From contig JBBMOA010000006.1 of NCBI GenBank assembly GCA_037954235.1, positions 27,004,541-27,068,540 of the forward strand: a DNA stretch of 64,000 nt, in the 5' to 3' direction. Made by a program: the position numbers and the translations under genes. Position 1 is the first letter of the stretch. Each line of letters opens with the position of its first letter. Origin of the DNA: Aulostomus chinensis. Its lineage: Eukaryota > Chordata > Actinopteri > Syngnathiformes > Aulostomidae. Shown here piece after piece: positions 49,873 through 63,004 of the stretch. The notes beneath the pieces were generated by a model. It saw nothing but the letters and a program-made list of their open reading frames with translations, had not been told where the DNA came from and searched no databases.

Positions 49873-52800
49873 TAAGAATAATTCATGTTTTTACATCTGA
49901 TAGTGCCTCTATGATCAGGGATAGGAATTTTCAGTCGTTCCTACATATGACGAACCACAAGGGCAATTTAAAAGATAGATGACAGAATTAGTATTACATG
50001 AAATACCTCCTTTTATCGCAATCTCTTTACCCATGTAAGGATGTTAAAAGGTCTTGCAGTGATAAATATAATTACGCGGACTACAGCCACCACTATGGCA
50101 GTGGTCTCTTAGGTTTTGGCCCCTGTCAAAAACCACAAGAGGTCGCACTTTTAAAAAAAGGCTTAAAATTAGCATTCCGATTCAAGTTTATGCCAGCTTT
50201 TTGTTAGCATTCCCACGGTTCTGCAACCTTAGAACACTGAGTTGTAAAACTGGTATGATCTTTTGAAATTAAGGTAGGTTTACTTTTTGAGAGATCTGAC
50301 CTAGATCTATCATTTAATTTATTAGCGGCTTCATTTAAGACCTTTATTTTTTATAGAAGTGAAAAATGACTCAGTATGTGTTTAAGACCCTTCACAAAGA
50401 CAGCATATACTGAACGTATTTATTCCATAAGAATATGTCTTTTTGAAGCCATGATTGGAGTAAATATACTTCTCAAATAAACCCAAATATTAGGTAATGA
50501 GGGTGAGAAGAAACTACCTGTAGGTAATTCACGGTTCCAAATGTAAAAAGGATCCTTCTTTTTGCCTTAAAATACCTTTACGTGCCAAATTCCTCGAAGC
50601 ATCGGTTCAAATCCACTAATTAACAGGTTAACATGCAACTCACTAGCCTGAATGCATATATTTTCAGTAACCTCACAGCTGAGGCGTAGGAGGTTCACGG
50701 TGATGGATTTTGGGTCAAAATCTGATCATCTAGAAGGGAGGAGCTATTCCCTAAATGGGGTAAAAGAGGATAAGGGCCATGTGTGAAGTCAGATTGATGC
50801 ACGACATTGTGCAATACCAGTTTCGACCTAAATAGAAGAGTATACTGTTTGCACACTCAAGTAATAGCAGGAGATTAAGTAAAAAGCAATCAAAATTACA
50901 TGAGAAAAGACAATGAAGATCAATTAAATCCCATGTAACAAAAATCTAGGTCAAAACAAGATAAGTGACAACACAGATCACGTGGTCAATGACCAAAGAT
51001 TTGACCAGTTTTGTTTTCGTTTATTTGCTTTAATGTGTTTTATAAGAATCCTTCTAATCAAACCCTTAACAGGCTACTACGGACCAAACAACAGCACATT
51101 TTACAAAAGCCCGAGACCACTCGTGGAGGCTGACCTAAATATCTATTGTTGTGTTCAAAATACACAAATGCCAGCTGGCCTGATTTGCTATAGACTCAAC
51201 GTAATCACAGAAGACAATTTTAGTAACATGCAATTGGTTACCCAGAAGTGAAAGGAGAGGCAGGCAAATTGGAAACTATGACTCACTGTAAGACAAAAAT
51301 CAAATGGTTTTAAAAATAAGTACATACTATGGAGCAGGTTTTGCAGTCCTTACTCGGTAACTACCTGAAAAATGGCTACATCCAAGTATTTTTGTATGCA
51401 ACAGGAGCTGTGGCACTCCCTATACTGTACCCCAGAACTAGAACTGGTCTGGATGGCCTGGAATGCTAACAATTACACTAACAGCCACTGAAGGAGGGGG
51501 AAGCACCACACTGTAATGTGATCTAGTCACAATTTGCTGTGTGTGGTGGTGGTGCTAGTACAAACCACATTCTGTATGTGTTCATCACATTCACTAAACA
51601 CCATTAGAACATTGGAGGGGAGACAGAGCCAGCCAAAAGCTAGAACACAGCAGTTAAGTAGATTCTTAGTGCGTAGTCACTGCTTCCAAATGTTAACTGC
51701 ACTAGCTACTGATCTGGGAAATTTTATTATCCCACTTGTAAATGGTTCTCTGTTCTTTCAGCAGGAATGGTTTTCTGAAGCCGGCCCTGGAGGTAGATGC
51801 CAGAATGTCAGTAACTTCGCTGCCAGTGTCAAAATGGAAGTGGCTTCTGAAGAGAAGAGGGAAAACACAACCATAATTGCTGGTCCAGGCCCACAATGGC
51901 CTAGTGTGTGGTTTCTCTATGTACCAAGGAGCACGGATCGTCTCTGGGTTTAGTAGGGTGCTGGTGGAGTGGTTTAATCAAGACTATCCTCTGAGAATCA
52001 TGTAGAGGAGTTATGTCATGTCATTAATGTAATGTGCAAGATTAAAACTGCATGCTAAAAGGGCCTCATAGGGTGTTGGGAAGAGAAATGATTCAACAAT
52101 AGTAAGATAATATATTCTTTCGTATCCCTGTAGGGAAATTCTGTCCTGTACTTCCTCAGATGATAAAAACATGCACACTTCATGGCAAAAAAAAAAAAAA
52201 AAGAAAAAAGAAAAGGAAGAGCAGCACATAGCATCATGTACACTTATAAGCCCTCCATTAATAGCAACCCATTACACAACTATCATTGCCAACACCCTCA
52301 GTTACCTGTTATTCTAGAGAATTTTGATGGACACTGAATTAATATTTATAACAGTTCAGCATGCTCTGGGGAACCTTAAATCTTCTACCAGAAGGTGAGA
52401 GCTGGAAATTTTGCTGGAGAACGTGAGTTGGATCAGAAACTATTTTCTGTGTGTCTGATAATAGACTGCATATAGATTTTTTTGGATTGACGGGTAATTT
52501 TTAACCCCCATAATTTTCATAGCAGTCTATACCAGAAAAGCAATCTGTGATGAAGTTTGTTTTTCTGGCACAGCTGCAGTTACCACACCAGGCTGTTATC
52601 CTATATATTATAAGAGTTTCAGAGACTGTGCGGTAAAATATAGGGTTGGGCAGTAATACAGTATCCTGGGGTATTTAGAAATAGCAACAATGTCTGTTTC
52701 ATTACAGTCATAAACACGTTCTGCTGCACAAGGGTATAGCTTTATAGAACCCATATTTAACAGCGTATGATCATTTTGGGGATTTCATTGGCTATACAAA

Positions 52801-55800
52801 GAATCAGTCATCACCACAATCTGTTCCAACTAGGTCAGGGTTTATACGAGTGAAAGGAGGTAGGCACTGCCCTTCAATGCAGACCCACTGGTTACTGTGG
52901 GCTCTGGACTGCACACGGAGGCTCATATTGGTTTAAATGTTAGTCTAAAGGTCAGACTGCAAAACCATTTTATGCAAACTGAGTTAGAACACGCAAATGT
53001 ACGGGCTAATTTTAAATGATCTAAAAGAAATGTTGTGTTTTGGAAAAATATTATAGCTACTGTGTTTTCTAAGCCTGCCAGTGTCATTTTATTTTTACCA
53101 AAATGAGAAAAATGAAAAAAGTAATTTATCATACCAGCTGTTGTTGCGTATAGTGAAATGTTTTATTTAAATCAAATCACAAGAAACTTTCCACTGATGT
53201 GTTGCAGAAGTAATCATTTAGACAGCAGTTATGGAGCCCTACATAGCATAGTGGGCATTTAAAATTCCAACAGACAAGAGGTTAATACGCTGGTAATAAT
53301 ATATACCTCTGTAAAATTTAAGTAAAGTCTTGAGTGTCAAAAGCTGGATACTGCCAAACCTTACTGAAATAGTAGCACTCATCCACCTCATAGAGAAATA
53401 AATAGTGGATGTTTGGGTCAAACTGGTACCAAGGGGAAAAAAATGGCAAAATTTATAGCCAGATGGTGTGCCACTACTCCCCCTAAACACATTTCCCCCA
53501 TTCACGCAGTCCCACACTTCCTCATCTCCATAGATAGCTGGCACTTACATAATCACATCATCAAGCTCTAGCCCACCCCCTTCTCCCCTTCTCCCTCTGT
53601 CCCTTTTTCTGCCTCCCTCTCCCTCTTGTGAGCGTGCAGAATAATCTGATCCCCAGGGAGGATTTGTCTGGAGGATGAGAGAAAGAGATGTGTGTAGAGC
53701 TGGGGGAGGAGAGGGAGTAAGAATGAGAGGGAAGGGGGGGAACAAAACACAAACACCAACAGCCCACAACAGCTCCATTAGTTTCTCACTGGCTGGGGTC
53801 CCATTACGACAAGAACAGAGATTGTGTGTGCTGATAGCAGCCTGTTATTGTGAAGGCATGATGGTGTTTGTGCGGCTGCCAATCTCTTCGTTGCTCCCCA
53901 GAGAAACAACTCTGCAGCTGCAAGGGGATTGCTTACAGAGAGAGAAGCCAGGCTAACTGCACCACAGCTGGGATGAATGAAACTGAGAAAGTACACAGAG
54001 GAAGAGGGACAAAGAGAGAAGTCCTAAGACAGCGTCCAAAATTCACTGGACGGGATTGCAAGTTTCCAGAATCACAAGGCATCATGGTTTTGTAGGGGGA
54101 AAAAAAATCTTACATCAACATAAATCTGTTCAAAAAAATTCAGCATTAATGAACTTATATTATTGTCTTTGTCTTACAATTATTATCATTATTATTGTAA
54201 ATGTTTAATTTTGAAATGGTAATTGCCTCCACCAAGGAGATTCTGTGTTCTGTGCCAATTGAAGAATTACATGATATACGACCAGGCTGTAGTTCCCCAA
54301 ACTTGTTGGAGGAGTCTGAATCATTGGGCGGCTGGATACAATAATAATTCATCCCTTTCATTAACATTGTAAGACAGCGCAATTCTTTGACATCATGTTC
54401 AGAGGTCAGAGTGGTTTCTGTTAAATCTGTCCTCAAAGCCACAGTTTACAATCTTAATACATCATGTTAGACAACATTTGTATGATTTAATACAAATCTC
54501 AAATAATTGAACGTCAATATACAAAGGACAGCAACTGATTCATTCATTTAAAAATAGAGGAAGGATATCAGGTCGGACATTGGGTGCACTGATTCATTCA
54601 GATACTATTCCTCAACTTGGGCTGGACCAGGAATCCACCATATTGTAACATGAGACCTGACACCTACCCAAACAGTTCAAATAAAGAAAGTCTCTCATTT
54701 AAATGAATACATTATCCATTCAAATTGCATGCATCAGTATAAATTACTCTTGATGTAATTAGACATAATGCCTAAAACAAAAATGACATTTATAATATTC
54801 CAAGGGAAAATTGAATTCTGTTATTTCAATTAGCGTCGGCAAATGTATATCAGATCAGAACTGAAAAAGGTGTGGATCAGTGCATCTTTATTTAAAAAAG
54901 GGTTATAAAATCATCCACAAGACACCTACTGAGAGCCATTTGTGCAAATATTTGGGACACCCGTTTGCTACATAATCAAATTACTGCACCAGATTTGTTT
55001 GCACTTTACTCTGCTCTGGCAAGGAAAGAAACCCTGTCAAATGGTTATGTTTCTCTAGTTTGTTTCTACTGGCTTTCTTGAGTAGTCTGGTGATCTCAGA
55101 CAGATGGGAAGAGGCGGAGTGACTGAGATATTGCCTGGAGTAAAGAGGACGATGAAACAAACAACACGCACAGTGGCACACCACTGATTACACTGTTTTG
55201 GTTCTCTGTCCTGTAATTGGAGTAAATTTGGAACATTAACATCATAGCCAAGTTTCACCTTGCCTTCAGTTCAAGATGATTAAAGAGCAAATGAAGGTTA
55301 CATCTCATACTTGGTGAAAGATAATGCCATCCTCAAAGGTAAACACACACTCTAAAACCATGATACAGCTTAGATTCTTGGTCAGAATGTGAACAGCCCA
55401 AAGGCTCCTAAAAATGGACACATGGTGTGCAGAATTACTGAGACTTATGAAAAGACAAGCACACATCCCGGAGGAGAACAGACGAAGGGAGTGCCAAGGC
55501 CAGAATTAACTATTCAGACTCTGAATGAGAATGCAAAATGAGAGCTTCAGATTTGATTCTAAACCGTGTAAAGGAGCGCTGAAGGCTTGATATATTCAAC
55601 TCAAAGCCTCCCCACCCATAAACGCCTGCCAGCAAGACCAGGAAAAAGTAGGCTAACTGCTAGTCTTCCCCCATTGACATAATGGTTATTTTGTATCTGC
55701 TGAAAAACTGTTCCACTGTAAGCTGTTTGTCTTGCAAAAACAGGCATTATGTAAACTGACTGAATGAAAGGTGTCAGGAAATCAGGAGCTGGTTGGTAGC

Positions 55801-57546
55801 AGCTGAACAGTGTGGTGCTTATTTCTGTAGCAACCCATGACCCACTGTTCCCACATTGTAGACAAGGCTATGGTAACCATGAGGCAGGCCAATACACTGC
55901 TCTGTGTTTAAAGAATAAGACTGTAATCCCGTCTGACTCATACTTTAGGAAGACAACATAACAGCAAATCATTGTAGTCATTCTACTGTCTGCTGTTTGC
56001 CATTATTACACAACTGTGTACCCATTTCTAATTTGAAAAAAACTTTCTGAAAATCAAATTTTGAGACAAAAAAAATTAAATTACTGTATAACAGTGAAAT
56101 GAGAAGAAAAACATATTTCTGTGACTTGTTCCCTGCATCATGCACAATTCATGGCCTGCACATAAATTATTTACAAGTGCTCGTCAGGAATCTTCAAAAA
56201 AGCATTGCTATACCAATAATAAACAACTTTGGTGGGTACGAGACTAGAGTCTTGAGACAATGTACTACATACAACATACAATACTGTGTCTGCCTCATTG
56301 TTGGTCTACTGAAGATGTTTGCCATCTTCATTCTTCATACACCTACATGCTCCATTGCTCCTCAGAGCCATTTCACACAACATAACAGAGTAATGGCTTT
56401 TGTGGATGCCAATTACACAAGGATCACATTGGAGGAAGGTTAACAGGCTTTGCTAGAATAATACTGCATAAAAAAAATGTGACCTACATGAGGCTTCCAC
56501 TGGGTATGTTTTTTTTCCTCCCACACATCAAATTCAGCAAGAACAATATATAAACTCATTAAATGGCAGTACACTTTTGATCATGCTAATGGTCAACAGT
56601 AAAACACCAATATATGCTTGTGGTTTATCTAGATTTACAGTATTTTGCCTCTGCCAGACAGTCAAGTTACACACACAGTTCATTACAGAGAGAACTTTGA
56701 TTGAATTGTATGAAGTAGTATCAGTGTACCTCTTCTCCTTGTGAGTTATGGAGGTGGAGTTGAATATTGCTCAGAGAGCTTGATTGTTTTATACCATTAG
56801 AGAATTATGTGAAATTTTGTTACAATCAGAATATGAATTTGAGTGATCACCAAAAATGTATTTTGTAATCTCATGGTAATCCTCACCTTTGACCACCAAA
56901 CTCAAATTAATTATTCCTCGAGTCCTAGTGGATCAAACCTGAAGAAACCACTCTGCTCTGTCAGTTATTAGAAGTGACCACCCACCCATACACACACCCA
57001 CACCTGTATGCATCATCACAGGACATGATGTCAACATCATGGAACACTTGATTCATCGATGCTTGACTGTCTTTCCTCAACCATTCAAAAAAAACAAAAC
57101 AACAACTTCACTGCAATGTCTAGGGACTCGAGTTATGCACCCATTGAGTTTGAGGTTGATAGGATGAGTGGTTGTTGAGAAAAGCAGATAACAAGCATGC
57201 ACGCGCGCACACAGAATTCCTTTCTTTATTGGGAGGGGATCCCTCCAGGCATTCCTGAGACGTTGCATACATGAGAATGGGGAGGATGATAAGACAGATA
57301 CGCAAAAAGCATAATGTCTCCACCTACAGTTGTAGCCAGTGAAAAGGCATAAGAAAGCATGTATGAAGTCTTGCTAGTGGAAAAATAGCAAATTCTTATA
57401 GCAGTTGTATTTGCATGCTATGTTTCCTTTTAATATTAGAGTTCATACAAGCCATATTTCACAGTAAATCCCACTGCATTAAAAACAAGCGCCTACTATT
57501 TTATTCATTATAAAGAAACCTTATAAATGAGCATATTCACACCTAC

Positions 57547-57662
57547 CTCTCATTCCCAGGCTGGAACTCTGAAAGTAAAGATGGCCGACGGCGATGGGGC
57601 TGAGTCAGGTGGGAGCTGTAGTCCCTGGCATGGTGAGAGTTGTAGTCAACCAGTCCCACTTC
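57547..57662 (-). CDS. ncor2: NCOR2 coding exon 2 (residues 36-74)
   Basis: Bounded by a TGTTGCAG acceptor and a GTAGGT donor. Begins EVGLVDYNSHHARDYSSHL and ends RRRPSLLSEFQPGNE plus two bases of an Arg codon. The RRRPSLLSEFQPG block is one of the most conserved N-terminal segments of NCOR1 and NCOR2. Mammalian SMRT has a few extra residues (GSII) before this block that are absent here. Confidence 0.95.
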
Positions 57663-58450
57663 CTGCAACACAAATAGCAACACATATACAGTGTTGAGCC
57701 ACTAATCCAACATGGATCCCTGCTCCTTGTGAATGATGCAAAAATATTAACAATGTTGTAACATTTTTCATGCCATGTCAATCCTGTTTTTTTCTGTAAT
57801 ATCAAGATCTTCCCTTTCAAGCTGTCATTCCTCTTAGATGTCTCTCGATTTCACACAAATGGGGTAAACCATGAAGCTACTGTCAACATGTCCCTCTACA
57901 AAACGGGATTATGCCCATCAAACCTCATCTTGTCATGAACGTGATGACAAGAGGGAGTGGTAGGATTAACTACAGGTGCAGCTGTGGGGAACCTAGGGGG
58001 TAAAACCTTTGCTTCTCCCACATACAAGAACCCTTGCCGACAATGGAGGTCACAGAGTGAACGTCTACATCTGCTAGAGGCCTCATTTTGGGGCCTCTTC
58101 TTAAAAAGGCACAGACAGCTTTGCCTCTGATACATAAAAGGACATAATCTTGATAATTAGAAGATGTGGGTGGAAGTAATGGGAAGACTCCACAATGACA
58201 ACATGAACTTTAAACTTAAACAACTAATGAGGAAACCTTCCTGTGTGCACAACATTGTAACATGGGAAGATTTTTGTTGGAGAAACACCAGTGTGGGCCC
58301 CCCTGGGGTCAGTAGATCAGAGTTATGCCCCTGTTGTACTATAGATCCACCAAGAAAGCAGAGTCAGAACTACATATAGAGTACAATATCAACAAAGGCT
58401 ACAGCCAGAAAACTTGGTGCACTAGAGGTGGCGTGTGGCAGGCCTCTTAC
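57663..58450 (-). other. Intron 1 (between the first two coding exons)
   Basis: 788 bases; nothing recognised. Confidence 0.85.
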
Positions 58451-58646
58451 CGTATGTGCCCGTTGTAGCTGGAGTGGTAAGGTTGCAGGGTTTGGCAGGT
58501 GCCGTGTGTCCACAGTCCTCCGGCCCGGTGGCACAGACTGGGGGTGAGAGGACATCCTGGCACAGCCTCTTCCTCTACAGGCAGGAAGTGGGTGTGGCTG
58601 CAGAGCAGATGCGGTGCATTATCGGCTTTTTGCTTTAGCCAGCAAC
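58451..58646 (-). CDS. ncor2: NCOR2 exon with start codon; coding part 58451-58555 (residues 1-35)
   Basis: The start codon at 58555-58553 opens MSSHPQSVPP and has A at -3. The frame continues to RAHT and ends in phase 0 before a GTAAGA donor at 58450. A CCCTACAG acceptor just beyond 58646 marks the likely start of this exon, which makes 58556-58646 5' leader and puts one or more noncoding exons further right. The peptide matches the start of SMRT (MSGSTQPV...ARTH) only loosely, as expected for this variable end. Start choice is supported by the RAHT/EVGLVDY junction, which mirrors human THTDVGL. Confidence 0.88.
58575..58619 (-). promoter_or_regulatory. Short upstream ORF in the NCOR2 5' leader
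   Basis: An ATG at 58619 with A at -3 opens a 14-codon frame (MHRICSAATPTSCL) closed by TAG 19 bases before the main start codon. It lies inside the inferred leader exon, so it would be scanned before the NCOR2 start if that exon boundary is right. Its effect on translation is inference only. Confidence 0.4.
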
Positions 58647-59544
58647 CTGTAGGGACAAAAATTTCATGGTTGATAAACTTTCATTACTGTAAACAACAAA
58701 ATACGTAGCTGTTACTTCGAGTACAATCGTATGTTTTAATAGCTGGCATCTCCAGTGAAACTAGAGATGTGTGAATGCATCCGGATATGTGCGCATAAAC
58801 CACTGTATCAAACGGTGTTATTTTCCCTGTGCACAAGTATGCAAGTGTCAACGCAAATATTAATTCGTAAATGAATATTCGTCCATCCATCTATCTACAG
58901 TATTTAAGCAAGAGCAACCTTCCATTTCCTCTTTCAGCCCCAGAAATCAGAAAGTCATCTCCTCCCTGGCGCAGCTGCTCCCACTCCAATCCTGCTACTG
59001 AAGGAGAGAGTCCATGCACCTGCTAGATTAAACCCCTCCTTCACCACTTAGTGAATGGCCTACTATCCTCACACTGAGGACTCACAGTGCGAGACCAACC
59101 AAGTCAAGCAGCTAGCTGGTAACCCAAAAATACACTGAGTTTAATGGGGCTATAGAGGCAACATAAATAACTCATGACAGAGATGTAGTCCTTGAGAGTT
59201 GGGCAGTAGGATTTGACACCAGATAACACAGATGTAAGAGATGAGTGGTCTCAGCTACACATATTGTGACATGTATATATCCAGAAAGATGATATAGGTA
59301 ACACAGGTACACACCAAGCTAGGAATATCCAGAAATATGGTAGTCCATAAAAATACCACTGAATTTCCGTCATTCTCTGTATCTTAACTCAAGCAACAGC
59401 TTAAAAGTGAGTCAGAGAGGTTAGATCAAAGTGGTTGCTAGCTTTAGGACTAATACCTTAATATGAGAAGTTGACAAGTAAAACACTTTGTAACTTAGAT
59501 TGTTGGGTTCTTCACATTTTCTCAAGGACAAATAGCCTTAAGTG

Positions 59545-59700
59545 AAATCACTTATTTGTATAGTGCCAAATCACAACATAAGTTATCTCGTGACTCTCTA
59601 CAAGTAGAGCAGGTCCGGCACCACACTCCTTCAATTAATTTACAACCAACAAATCTCCATGAGCAAGCACATCTTGCAACAGCAGCGACAAAAACACAAA
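59545..59700. mobile_element. Fragment of a widespread teleost interspersed repeat
   Basis: The order TTGTATAGTGCCAAATCACA (59555-59574), then CCACACTCCTTCAATTAATT, then CATGAGCAAGCAC, matches a repeat I have seen in many percomorph genomes (TATAGCGCCAAATCACAAC ... CATGAGCAAGCACTTTGGCG). The copy is diverged and incomplete. I cannot name its class with certainty. Confidence 0.55.
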
Positions 59701-62700
59701 CAAGCCACAGCAATGCCGCAAAGTCTGTCCTACACACTCCTCCTCTCACTCGACCACATGTGCTAATTCTGCAACACCCGTGGAAACCCTGTTGTCCCCA
59801 TTCTCAGTGCGTCTCTTTCAATAAAACCACAAGCAACTTCTTGCTGCACCTGCGCTTAGTGCAACCATTCTTCATGTCCAGAGTCTCTATGATACTGTTT
59901 AATACCAGAAAAAACAAGTATTGGGACATTAATTTAATGTTTCCATCAACTTGTAAACAAACTAGTGGTCCTTTATGATGCACCTAAACTAAGATACAAT
60001 ACCCCACTGGCATATCCTCTGAAAAAAACACGGATGTTCACGTAAGAGAAGGAGGAAAAGAGCAACAAGAGGACAGCTATAATTCTATTACAGTGACAAT
60101 ATGAACTGCGGCATATGGGGAGAAAAAAATAACTAAAATGGGTGATAAATTGAGGGTGCAAGGGACAACAGTTTTGAGAAAAACAATTAAAAAAAACACA
60201 TGCACAGAAGTGTGCAGAGTTAAGTTTACATTTACCCAAAAATATACTATAGTTGCAAAATCATTATTAAACATTTCTATCAGGACCAAAATGTTCATAA
60301 TATTTAAATTCCAGCAAGTTGGCTGACGTTACAGATCTTTGAGCCTTGAGCATGAACACGTTGATATCACATGTCATGTATGTATTATCACCCCACCACA
60401 GGAACTCAGGAGTTGCCAGGTGTTGGATTAACCAGAGAAATGTCTGAGAAGCATAAGGCTTTGTTCCATTATTTGCCTTGAATACTGTCAGACCAACAAA
60501 GGAGCGAGACAAAGGTCAATATTGCTTCAGAATTTCTACGCTGGTCTAAGCTGAAAGAACAAAAAGGGATAGAAAGCCATGACAACGTTCCACTTTTCTG
60601 CTGGACAGGTAAACTAACATTTGCTAACTAACAATAGCAATTGCACAAGTTAACAGGTTTAGGTTCTGACAGGATGATGTCACTATTCATCAGAGGTGAT
60701 TGACATGGTACATCTCACGGCTATGCTCTGAGGCACATAAAAAAAATTCTTTGAATGCCGAGTTGATTAGAAGTTTAGATCAAGATGGAAGGAGGAAAAG
60801 TTCTATGTGACAATGTAAGAGGGTTCATTGTTTGGCCAAAAAGTGGCAGGAGCTTCAGTCATAAAGGTCAAGTAGAGCTAAAGTTGAGTTGGTGCAGGTA
60901 TCAGGCAGTTGAAAAGCGGCTTAGAGGCCCTCCAAAATGCCTGTAATAGTAGTAGTAGGTGGACTAGTGCTTGTGACATGTGTCTCTGTGACTCTGCCAA
61001 TGAATAAATTGGGACTGCTGCCATTTCTAAGGGCCTCTGACTCATGACGCCTCACTCTTACAGCTCATGTTTCAGCACTGTGAGGTGCACAAAAAAGAGG
61101 CATGGCTACTGAAATGTTGCCATTCACTAGAGTGCTCAGTGAAATCTTGACAATATTGTAAAGTGTGAATAAGACAAAATATCAATGCTGCACTCTTGCC
61201 ATACACCATCAATACCAATTTCAGAATTTTTCAGTTGAGTTTAAAATGGATTCCCCCCCCAAGCAATGTAAGTTAAACACTTTGCTATGACAATGTTTTT
61301 GTTGGATATTGTGTTAATTCAGTTGTCAATTTATGCAAAACATACTTCATTTCAACTTTTTGATACAGCTAATGTACTGCATTGTGGAAGAATTGTCTCC
61401 TATGTATTATTGTGTTATCACTGTGTCGTGATATTATTGTCATTAAGGGCAAATGTTTTGTTATTTTTTTTTAATCATGATTTGCTCTGTGAGCAACATT
61501 CTCCAAACAGTGTGCATGTATCATAACTTTAGATTAATATAAAAACACCCAAAATACTGGGAAGGCACAATTTAGAGGAGCAGCTTCTAAACAGTCAAAA
61601 GTAGGCACACATTGCAATGCAACGTGGAACTTAAGAGCCAACTCTACTCCTCACTTCTTCATACTTACGATCAAACATGCTCTCTCTTGACTGCAATGCT
61701 AATGTTGTTAACGATGTTATGCACACAACCTACATGCTAAGTTACTCTTCAAATAAGTTTGTTACGTGTATGACACATTTTATTGCCATACACAAGAGCA
61801 AGGTATCTTAAGAGTCAATTCACAAAGACAAAAATCCTGGATATGTATCCCTGCAGGAAGTCAATATCTTTACAACTTCTTAAAGGAGGTAACTTCCTTG
61901 CTGGTTTTCCATAATAATCTTGATTCTTTATAAACTTCTACATAAAACCTGAAAGAAAGGCACTAGGTCAGATTCCCAGTCACTATAAAATGTGTAATAG
62001 CTCATTAGCTCTATTGCCAGGTCTGCACTTCTGTTCATAGCAATCAATGCTGAGGTCCCTTCAAAGGCCCGCAAACTAGACAGTGTTTGAGTAATATCAT
62101 CTGCAAACGGTAGAAACAAGTTAATTGTTTTTCAGTATGAACTCACAACACCACATGTGATGTCTCCATCACTGGCATAGTAAACCATCTGGTAGAGTGC
62201 CAGTGCATCAACCTCCATTGTCGGACGCAAATGTTGACTCATTTGGTAGTACAAAGGGGGGCACTATCCATCCTTCCTTCCCGCTCAACTGTCACAAACA
62301 CAAAGTGTCACTTAATTTCAGTTATGCAAAAGGCTTTATTACGAAAGGTTGGACAGGGCTCTGGCTTCAACAGAGGAGCTCTGTAAACACAGGCTCAGAG
62401 GCCACAAGATTGGAAAATGTTACTGAAAATCTCAAACCAATGATAGACTGCCTTTCTCTCAAGTAGTGTAAAACTTTGACTTCAAATATTTTCATAGCAC
62501 TGTTGCTCACTGGATTTGGTCAAATAAAAAGATACATAAAGGGAAGTGAGCTAGCTGTTGTTGAAAGACCAGATGACAAAAAAAAAACCTCATGACATTG
62601 ACATAGCATGCAAATATGTTATAAAAGGCAGAAAGAGGCCCGGCAATACAAAGCAAAAGTGAGATAAGCTGATCTCCTCAGAGGCCTCTCTTTGATGACT

Positions 62701-62939
62701 GCCCAGTCCACAGACATTCCCAAGAAGGATGAAAACAAGTCTGAAGGCAGTCACAAGATCTGCAGAGGACAAAAAACCTGAATCAAGACGAGAGGGCCAA
62801 CACAATGAGAGAGCTTTGACATAAACTCTGAGGCGAATGGTTCCTTCCAGACAAGAGGCTAAACACATGCACTGGCACTGCTACAGACACCCACAGGCAA
62901 GTCGATGGCTCACTGCCAACACTGTCAATGAACTCAGTC

Positions 62940-62940
<1 letters not shown>

Positions 62941-62998
<58 letters not shown>

Positions 62999-63004
62999 CT
63001 CTCT
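62941..63004. repeat. (CT)n microsatellite
   Basis: CT dinucleotides over about 64 bases with one TTCT interruption near 62981. Confidence 0.97.

Larger units (their letters stand above)
47813..57546 (-). other. Intron 2, the longest in the window
   Basis: 9,734 bases. It contains the SINE at 49476-49860, short A runs (for example near 52186-52201), and a pyrimidine-rich stretch at 53570-53635. No exon recognised. Confidence 0.85.
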
